A DNA stretch of 5,656 bases from Planctomycetota bacterium (GTDB lineage Bacteria; Planctomycetota; Phycisphaerae; WQYP01; JAJZKY01). The stretch is taken from contig JAJZKY010000358.1 of assembly GCA_021803885.1 (NCBI GenBank), forward strand, positions 1-5,656. Reading direction: 5' to 3'. Under the pieces are notes generated by a model. It was given only the letters and a program-made list of their open reading frames with translations. It searched no databases and was not told the DNA's origin. Shown here piece by piece: positions 1-5,656 of the stretch. A program made the translations under genes and the position numbers. Position 1 is the stretch's first letter, and each line of letters begins with the position of its first letter.

Positions 1-1245
1 CCAATTGGACACGATGAATGCGACCGCCGCCAGCACCACCGCCGCCCGCAATCGGAAAGGCCGCACCGCCTCCGGCAGCGAAGTGCGCAGGCGCAGCAGG
101 ATGACCGGACCGATGCTGAACGAGAGAACCGCGGTCAGAGAGACGGCGGAAACAAGCTTCTGCCACGACGGGAAGGGAAAGAAGAACAGCACTCCGACCA
201 CGTAGGTCACGATAAGCCCGACCCAGGGCACACCCTGACGGCTCAGGTTGGTGACTCGCTTTGGCGCATCACCCATCTCGCCTGCGGCCATGATGATGCG
301 CGGACTCGCCGTCACGTAGATGAAGGCCGTCGCGAGCGGTGTGATCAGGGCGTCGACGTACAGAAGCACCGCCCACCAGACCGCTCCCACCGCGACGGCA
401 ATCGCTGCGAGCGGACCGAACATGCCGGTGAAGTGCAGATGCGCCCAGCCCCCGCTGAGGTCGCCGGGATTGAGCGCCGTGATGAACGACACTTGCAGTC
501 CCACATAGATCAGCATGCCGATCACGACCGAGCTGACCAGCGCGATCGGGATGTACTTGCCGGGATTGCGTGTCTCGCCGGCCAGCGCAATTGCTTGCTG
601 GAATCCGAAAAAACTGAAGATGATACCGGCCGTGGCCACCGCCGTGAACACCCCGCTCAATGGAGTGCTGTGAATGTGGGTAACCATGTTCTGCGGATGG
701 AAGGAACAGACCATCAGTACGACAATCGTCGCGATCGGGATGATGAGCTTCCACCAGGTCGCGGCGCTGTTGATGGCGATGACCCACCGCACCGCGAGGA
801 AATTCAAGACCACCACCGCGGCCAGCAATAGCGTCGCCCATACCGTGCCTGCATCGGTCATCAGGCCGGTGTGGGGATTTATCAATCCGGGCAAGTAGTT
901 GCTGGCGTACGTGAGAGCCGCGCTGACTTCAACTGGCGGCACGGATACCGATGTAAGAAAGAGAATCCAGGCCCAGATCTTGCCCGCCATATCTCCGTGG
1001 CTTACGTGCGTCATGTGCACGAGTCCGCCCGAGTTCGGAAACATTGTCGCAAGCTCGGCGAACACGAAGGCCAGAAACAGGATGGCGACTGCACCGATGA
1101 TCCAGGAAAATACGCTCCAGGGTCCGGCCTGCACAGCAGCATGCAGAGCGCCGAACAGCCAGCCTGAGCCTATGGTGCTGCCAAGGCAGACATTCAGAAG
1201 GCCGATGACGCCTGCATCACGCCGCAGCTTGGCCGGATCAGCCAT
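1..1245 (-). CDS. APC-superfamily amino acid permease, C-terminus cut by window edge
   Basis: This is an inner-membrane amino acid transporter, probably proton-coupled as in related APC members. I translated it from the minus strand: an uninterrupted 415-codon frame from the ATG at 1245 to the window edge, with no stop reached. About eleven hydrophobic segments are visible, near residues 11-33, 43-64, 88-113, 134-156, 163-181, 195-222, 231-255, 277-304, 339-357, 363-384 and 400-414. The first helix carries GSTIGSGWLFG (residues 22-32), the glycine-rich unwound motif typical of APC substrate sites. AELATMFPNSGG (63-74) and GFQQAIALAGETRNPGKYIP (214-233) are also family hallmarks, resembling the group that includes the Bacillus Asp:proton symporter YveA. 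APC carriers usually have 12 helices, so roughly the last one plus the tail is missing. The ATG at 1245 is the only ATG after an in-frame stop at 1323-1321, and AGGCGG lies just upstream as a possible ribosome site. The substrate cannot be read from sequence; the neighbours suggest a branched-chain or aromatic amino acid. Confidence 0.93.
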   Translation of the reverse strand, partial: MADPAKLRRDAGVIGLLNVCLGSTIGSGWLFGALHAAVQAGPWSVFSWIIGAVAILFLAFVFAELATMFPNSGGLVHMTHVSHGDMAGKIWAWILFLTSVSVPPVEVSAALTYASNYLPGLINPHTGLMTDAGTVWATLLLAAVVVLNFLAVRWVIAINSAATWWKLIIPIATIVVLMVCSFHPQNMVTHIHSTPLSGVFTAVATAGIIFSFFGFQQAIALAGETRNPGKYIPIALVSSVVIGMLIYVGLQVSFITALNPGDLSGGWAHLHFTGMFGPLAAIAVAVGAVWWAVLLYVDALITPLATAFIYVTASPRIIMAAGEMGDAPKRVTNLSRQGVPWVGLIVTYVVGVLFFFPFPSWQKLVSAVSLTAVLSFSIGPVILLRLRTSLPEAVRPFRLRAAVVLAAVAFIVSNW

Positions 1246-1319
1246 TTTCCGCCTCGTACGGCGGCGCTGCCACGCGCTTGGTATCGCGCCGGGAGTAAAC
1301 CCGTCGCCGTTCAGGCTGC

Positions 1320-1325
1320 GTTATA
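1320..1325 (-). promoter_or_regulatory. Possible -10 element for the permease gene
   Basis: The minus strand reads TATAAC at 1325-1320, about 75 bases upstream of the permease ATG and just inside the 107-base gap after the oxidoreductase stop. It is a good match to a sigma-70 -10 box in an otherwise GC-rich stretch. No convincing -35 hexamer sits 16-18 bases upstream, and there is no TGn extension. It may be a weak or activator-dependent promoter, or chance. Confidence 0.25.
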
Positions 1326-1352
1326 CTGTTTGTCATCACCGGTCCGAGCGCG

Positions 1353-4300
1353 CTACCCACCGGAGAGCGCCTCGCGCAAGCAAGCCAAAACCGCCCGGGC
1401 GGCCGGCTCTTTGACGTACCCAAAACCACGAACCTGTCGCGGCATTTCGGCGAGCGATGTCGCCGAATCGAGTGTGTCGACTCGCAGAGCCGCCACGGTC
1501 TGGCGCATCGTTTGCAGGTAAACATCACGCAGGTCTCGCTCCAGCCGGCGGTCCGCCGATCCGGCAAAAACGTCAAGCGGCCCTTCGCGCAGGAATTTGA
1601 GCGCGGCAAGTGCGCGCAGAACCGGGAAAATCCAGGGCCCGAAGGTCAGTTTACGGGGTCGGCCGGTCGCCGGATCGAGCCGCGAGAGCAGCGGCGGCGC
1701 CAAGTGTAGCGTGGGCCGGACGGGGCCTTGAAATTCCTGCGACAGCAGGGCTTGAAACTGTCCGTCCGTATAGAGGCGCGCGACCTCATACTCGTCCTTA
1801 TACGCCATCACCTTGTACGCGTAGCGTGCGACGGCCCAGACAAATCGCTCGCCCCCTTGGAGACCGTCCGCTGCCGAGCGGGCACTGCTCACCAAGGCAG
1901 CGTAACACTCCGCGTACCGGACGTTCCAATATGTCCGCAAGTCCCCGGTGCGTGCGGCAACAAATTCATCCAGCGACCGAGCGCGCCGAGGGGCGGGCGT
2001 CTGAGCTTCGGTCAAGGCAGCCCGGCGGCCGGCAGAGAAAGCTTCTAGATTGGCACGCGCGGCACGGCCATTGAGCTCGATTGCCTGCTCGATGGACTCG
2101 CGCCTGAGCGGAATGAGTCCCTTTTGCCAGACGAAGCCCAGGAGGAGCACGTTTGCGCCGATCGTGTCGCCCAACACTGCTTTGGACAGCTGTGATGCCG
2201 CCAGCAGCGCCGGAGCAGCGCCGGAGGCTTCCTGCAGCCGGGCGGCGAGAAGCGGTTCGGGTATGACCAAATCTGGCTGTACCTGAAACTCTGCAGTAGC
2301 CGCGACGTCACTATTGCCGACCACCGCGGTCTTGCCGCGGGCAATGCAGCTGAGCGCCGGGGCCTGAGTCGCTGTAATGAGGTCGCACGCAAGCAGCACA
2401 TCGGCTTCACCGGCGCCGATCCGGGCGGCTACGAGTTCTCGCGGATCGCGGCGAAGTCGCACGTGGCTGAAGACCTGTCCGCCCTTCTGGCTGAGGCCCG
2501 TCATGTCGCACAGACTGGCGCCAATGCCCTCGGTACACGCGGCCATTCCAAGAATGGCGCTCACGGTAAGCACCCCGCTTCCGCCCACACCTGCGATCAA
2601 CAGGTCAAATCCGTTGCCGATGGCCGGAACCGAGGGCTCCGGGATGTGCTGGTCCGAGCGCCGGGCGGCGAGCGAGCTTCTAGGGCGGGCATTCGCCACG
2701 GAAACGAACGCCGGACAGAAGCCCTTCGCGCACGAGAAGTCCGCGTTGCACGCGGATTGATCGATCCGGCGCTTGCGCCCGAGCTCAGTCTCGAGGGGTT
2801 GAATCGCAAGACAATTGGACTCGCTCGAGCAGTCTCCACAGCCCTCGCATACGGCGGAATTTATGAAAACGCGCCGGACCGGATCCGGATAGGCCCCGAC
2901 TCGCCGCCGCCGCCGCTTCTCTGCCGCGCAGACCTGGTCATATATGAGAACGCTGACACCGGGGTAGTTGCGAAGCTCCGCCTGGATCTGCGCCAATTTA
3001 TCGCGGTGATGGAGCTTTGCGCCGGGCGGCAACGGATCGCCCGCGAAGCGGGTCGGGTTTTCCGACACCACATCGACACGCGACACTCCCTCCGCAAACA
3101 CCTGTTGCACGATGCGCCCGGCGGTAAGAGCGCCTTCGATTGGCTGCCCGCCGGTCATCGCCACCGCATCGTTGAAGAGGATCTTAAAAGTGATGTTTGC
3201 GCCGGACTGCACTGCGGCTCTGATGGCAAGAGAGCCGGAATGGCTGTACGTCCCATCGCCGAGATTCTGAAAGATGTGGCCGGTTTCGGTAAAGGGCGCC
3301 ATTCCGATCCATTGAGCGCCTTCTCCTCCCATATGACCCATAGGCAGCGGATTACGGTCGCGATGAAACACCACCAGTCCGTGGCAGCCTATACCGGTAG
3401 CTCCAAAGGCATCTTTGGGAACCTTCGTGGAGCTATTGTGCGGACAGCCGGGACAGAACGCGGGACGCCTTATGACGGCAGGCGTCGCGCAGCTTCCGCT
3501 CTTGAGCCATGTCGCAACGCGCAGCTCAGCGGCTTCGAAAGCAGGCAAGACATCCACTAGATTCGGCACGCTCGCGCGCAACCGCCTCGCGAGCGCCGAT
3601 GCCACCGTGTGCGCATCGAGTGCTGCATCTGCCGGCAAAAGCACCTCGCCGGATGGGGCGGTTTTGCCGCTGATGCGCGGGCGTCGCACTTGATTGTAGA
3701 GTATGTCCTTCGCCTGGCTCTCAGCGTGGGGGCGCTTCTCCTCGACAAACAGAATCTCTTCAACCTCCCGGGTCGCCGCCGCCAGGCTGCGCGGATTGAG
3801 CGGAAAGAGCAGCCCGATCTTGAAGACCGCAATGCCGAGGCTCCGGGCGGCCCGCAAATCGATCCCGAGGAGCTTCAGCGCAGCGAGGACATCGGCCAGC
3901 GGCTTGCCCGAGGTCGCGATGAGAAACCTTGGGCTTTCTGACCCGAAGACAATTCTATCCAGCTGATTTGAATCGGCAAATGCCGCCGCTGCAGGCAGTT
4001 TGTAGCGCACCAGTCGCGCATCCTGCTCCTGTATGGCGAGGGGCTCCGGGCGGATGTTAACGCCCCCCTTGGGCTGCGGGAACTGGGGAAGGATGAATTC
4101 CGCCGGGGGCGAGAATGTCACCACGGCAGTTGCGTCGGCGGTTTCGTTTACGAGCTTCAGGCCCACGAGCAGCCCGGCGTAGCGGGACAGCGCAAAGCCC
4201 GCGAGCCCGAATTCCACGATCTCGGCAACTGATGAGGGATAGAGTATCGGCACCCCCCAACTCGCCAGCGTGATGTCGCTTTGGTGTGCGGTGGTGGACG

Positions 4301-4757
4301 ACATGCCGACATGATCGTCGCCGAATGCGAGGACGAGGCCACCGTGCGCGGATACGCCGCGCAGGTTTGCGTGCTTGATGGCGTCACCTGATCGATCGAC
4401 CCCCGGCCCCTTGCCGTACCAGAGGCCGAATACTCCATCGACTTTTGGCTTCGGCACAAACGCCAGCTGCTGCGCGCCGGCCAGCGCCGTCAGGGCGAGA
4501 TCCTCGTTAACGCCCGGCTGAAAGTGGATGTTCTGCGCTTGCAGTTCCGCGCGGGCGTGCCACAGCTCCAGGTCGAGCCCACCCAGGGGAGACCCGCGAT
4601 AACCGCTGATCAAACCGGCGGTATTGAGCCCTCGCAACCGGTCCGCTTCACGCTGCGCGAGGACAAGCCGCACCAGGGCTTGTCGGCCCGAAATCAAGGC
4701 TCGCGTGCAGTCGAGGCGATACTTGTCTTCAAGAGCGATGTCGGCCAGGGCGCGCAT
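1353..4757 (-). CDS. Fused 2-oxoacid (indolepyruvate-type) ferredoxin oxidoreductase
   Basis: This cytoplasmic enzyme is predicted to decarboxylate a 2-oxoacid (arylpyruvate or branched-chain oxoacid) to acyl-CoA using thiamine diphosphate, passing electrons to ferredoxin. It is complete at 1134 residues, normal for the long single-chain form that joins IorA- and IorB-like parts. Residues 12-220 form the N-terminal pyrimidine-binding region (SGYRGSPLGG at 51-60, candidate catalytic Glu85 in PGVNED). The thiamine-diphosphate domain has CPGCPH (435-440), GIGCHG (455-460), and the NLGDGT (498-503) to FND (528-530) cofactor motif. An iron-sulfur segment follows with Cys637, 640, 643, 649, 670, 676 and 681. 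A gamma-type domain starts near 717 with GVGGSGV (723-729) and TGLSQKGGQVFSH (753-765). The C-terminal region from about 905 matches the extra domain I recall as DUF6537. The N-terminus (LEDKYRLD) looks like the usual family start. A weak GGGG lies five bases before the ATG. The gene starts 17 bases after the dehydrogenase stop, so co-transcription is likely. The exact substrate is inferred, not shown. Confidence 0.95.
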   Translation of the reverse strand: MRALADIALEDKYRLDCTRALISGRQALVRLVLAQREADRLRGLNTAGLISGYRGSPLGGLDLELWHARAELQAQNIHFQPGVNEDLALTALAGAQQLAFVPKPKVDGVFGLWYGKGPGVDRSGDAIKHANLRGVSAHGGLVLAFGDDHVGMSSTTAHQSDITLASWGVPILYPSSVAEIVEFGLAGFALSRYAGLLVGLKLVNETADATAVVTFSPPAEFILPQFPQPKGGVNIRPEPLAIQEQDARLVRYKLPAAAAFADSNQLDRIVFGSESPRFLIATSGKPLADVLAALKLLGIDLRAARSLGIAVFKIGLLFPLNPRSLAAATREVEEILFVEEKRPHAESQAKDILYNQVRRPRISGKTAPSGEVLLPADAALDAHTVASALARRLRASVPNLVDVLPAFEAAELRVATWLKSGSCATPAVIRRPAFCPGCPHNSSTKVPKDAFGATGIGCHGLVVFHRDRNPLPMGHMGGEGAQWIGMAPFTETGHIFQNLGDGTYSHSGSLAIRAAVQSGANITFKILFNDAVAMTGGQPIEGALTAGRIVQQVFAEGVSRVDVVSENPTRFAGDPLPPGAKLHHRDKLAQIQAELRNYPGVSVLIYDQVCAAEKRRRRRVGAYPDPVRRVFINSAVCEGCGDCSSESNCLAIQPLETELGRKRRIDQSACNADFSCAKGFCPAFVSVANARPRSSLAARRSDQHIPEPSVPAIGNGFDLLIAGVGGSGVLTVSAILGMAACTEGIGASLCDMTGLSQKGGQVFSHVRLRRDPRELVAARIGAGEADVLLACDLITATQAPALSCIARGKTAVVGNSDVAATAEFQVQPDLVIPEPLLAARLQEASGAAPALLAASQLSKAVLGDTIGANVLLLGFVWQKGLIPLRRESIEQAIELNGRAARANLEAFSAGRRAALTEAQTPAPRRARSLDEFVAARTGDLRTYWNVRYAECYAALVSSARSAADGLQGGERFVWAVARYAYKVMAYKDEYEVARLYTDGQFQALLSQEFQGPVRPTLHLAPPLLSRLDPATGRPRKLTFGPWIFPVLRALAALKFLREGPLDVFAGSADRRLERDLRDVYLQTMRQTVAALRVDTLDSATSLAEMPRQVRGFGYVKEPAARAVLACLREALSGG

Positions 4758-4774
4758 CGATACCCCGATATTTT

Positions 4775-5656
4775 CTAGCGCCCGATGAGCTCACGCGCAA
4801 GGTGCTCGGCCGTCAGCTCCGGCGGCTGCTGCGTCCGTGCCGCCCGTTCAAAAATCTCAAGCAACCGGTCATGAATGCGCTCGAGCCGTATCGAAAGCGG
4901 CGCCTCCACGCTGCCCGAGCGGCCCGGCATCTTCAGGTATTCCTCCAGGCCGCTGATGATTCCACCGGCGTTGATGACATAGTCCGGAGCGTAGAGAATT
5001 CCGCGCGCCGCCAATGCTCGTCCGGCCGCCGGGCAGGCCAGTTGGTTATTGGCCGCACCTGCAACCGCGCGAGCCCGGATCTGAGCTGCTGATTCGCTGG
5101 TGATGACCCCGCCCAACGCACATGGACAATAAATATCCGCTTCGCTTCGGTGCACCTCATGCGGGTCAACTGCCCGCGCGTCAAACAGAGCAACGGCGCG
5201 TTCGACTCGTTCCGGCCGTATGTCCGCAACCGTCAATTGAGCCCCATGCGCGTGCAGCTGCTCGGCCACATTCCACCCGACCGCACCGAGCCCTTGAATT
5301 GCGACCCGAATGTCGTCGAAATCCGCTCCTCGAAACTGCCGTTCGAGAACGGCGCGCAGCCCATGCATCAAGCCCGTCGCGGTATGCACCGAAGGGTCGC
5401 CCGCCCCGGCGGACGAAGTGCCGCCCACATAGGGACACACTACGCGTATCGTCTCCATGTCGCGCACGGACATTCCGACGTCCTCTCCCGTGACGAATGT
5501 CGAGCCGATGCGATTGAGATAGCCTCCATAGGCACGCAGCAGGTCCGCGCTCTTGAGCTGCGCGGGCTCGCCTATGATTACCGCCTTACCTCCTCCGCAA
5601 GGCAATCCCGCGAGCGCGCATTTGTAAGACATCGCTCGGGAGAGTCTCAGGGCATC
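4775..5656 (-). CDS. Leucine/phenylalanine-type amino acid dehydrogenase, N-terminus cut by window edge
   Basis: This is a Glu/Leu/Phe/Val dehydrogenase family enzyme, which reversibly deaminates an amino acid to its 2-oxoacid with NAD+. The visible part is 293 residues plus stop. Family members run about 350-365, so some 60-70 N-terminal residues lie beyond 5656. The frame stays open through the edge (DALRLSRA precedes the Met at 5632, matching the family), so that Met is internal. In fragment numbering, YK at 11-12 and GGGK at 21-24 hold the substrate-binding and catalytic lysines. TGEDVG (56-61) holds the catalytic Asp59. GDPS (86-89) follows. The Rossmann fold has GLGAVG (122-127), with Asp145 at the end of the second strand indicating NAD rather than NADP. 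GAANNQL (200-206) and APDYVINAGG (223-232) are further hallmarks. Gly57 and Ile233/Gly236 differ from the classic leucine enzyme and hint at a wider pocket. The downstream oxidoreductase would consume the oxoacid. Glutamate dehydrogenase is unlikely given the short length and the motifs. Confidence 0.94.
   Translation of the reverse strand, partial: DALRLSRAMSYKCALAGLPCGGGKAVIIGEPAQLKSADLLRAYGGYLNRIGSTFVTGEDVGMSVRDMETIRVVCPYVGGTSSAGAGDPSVHTATGLMHGLRAVLERQFRGADFDDIRVAIQGLGAVGWNVAEQLHAHGAQLTVADIRPERVERAVALFDARAVDPHEVHRSEADIYCPCALGGVITSESAAQIRARAVAGAANNQLACPAAGRALAARGILYAPDYVINAGGIISGLEEYLKMPGRSGSVEAPLSIRLERIHDRLLEIFERAARTQQPPELTAEHLARELIGR

Noticed and set aside
269..841. 190-codon minus-strand frame inside the permease region
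   Set aside because: It is a shifted frame of the permease, rich in His, Arg and Gly with no domain. The frame starting at 1245 gives eleven hydrophobic helices and APC motifs across the same DNA.
1261..1305. GC-rich inverted-repeat-like sequence in the gap before the permease, considered as a terminator
   Set aside because: The pairing rests on short self-complementary CGCG/GCGC words. There is no stable stem followed by a T-run on the minus strand.
899..1414. 171-codon plus-strand frame spanning the permease start and the intergenic gap
   Set aside because: It is antisense to the permease N-terminus and to the oxidoreductase tail. Its Arg/Pro/Ala-rich translation resembles no known protein.
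2901..2915. Run of five CGC-type triplets as a possible simple repeat
   Set aside because: It encodes Arg615-619 in a basic stretch (EKRRRRR) that I recall as normal for this oxidoreductase family. It is too short to call a repeat element.
2463..3560. 365-codon open frame on the plus strand, opposite the oxidoreductase gene
   Set aside because: It lies wholly antisense to a gene with clear catalytic motifs. Its translation is low-complexity Arg/Ala/Gly-rich with no recognisable family. Long antisense frames are expected in GC-rich coding DNA.
5630..5632. ATG at 5632 as the start of the dehydrogenase
   Set aside because: The frame continues upstream to the window edge with DALRLSRA, which matches the family just before the (M)xYK lysine motif. 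Starting here would delete the N-terminal substrate-domain segment.

Overview
GC-rich window with three protein-coding genes, all on the minus strand. It reads as a small amino-acid catabolism cluster from a bacterium, most likely a proteobacterium. The taxonomic guess rests on the GC-rich codon use and on the long single-chain form of indolepyruvate:ferredoxin oxidoreductase, which from general knowledge is common in proteobacteria. The sequence alone does not fix the genus.

Layout in transcription order (high to low coordinates). (1) 5656-4775: a leucine/phenylalanine-dehydrogenase-type enzyme whose N-terminus lies beyond the right edge of the window. (2) 4757-1353: a complete 1134-residue fused 2-oxoacid (indolepyruvate-type) ferredoxin oxidoreductase, starting 17 bases after the dehydrogenase stop. 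(3) 1245-1: an APC-superfamily amino acid permease, starting 107 bases after the oxidoreductase stop and cut at the left edge after 415 codons. The 17-base gap makes genes 1 and 2 very likely co-transcribed. The permease could be in the same transcript or could use its own weak promoter in the 107-base gap. No clear terminator separates it from gene 2.

Proposed joint role (inference): the permease imports an amino acid, the dehydrogenase deaminates it oxidatively with NAD+ to a 2-oxoacid, and the ferredoxin oxidoreductase decarboxylates the 2-oxoacid to an acyl-CoA with reduction of ferredoxin. This would be an alternative to the branched-chain 2-oxoacid dehydrogenase complex, or to the arylpyruvate decarboxylase route. 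Pocket residues of the dehydrogenase (Gly instead of the leucine-enzyme Ala before Glu-Asp, Ile and Gly in the later loop) hint at a larger side chain than leucine, possibly phenylalanine. This would suit an arylpyruvate-type partner.

No RNA genes, mobile elements, CRISPR arrays or notable repeats were seen. The gene families are known. The points worth checking are the gene combination and the substrate question, and I see no clearly undescribed system here.
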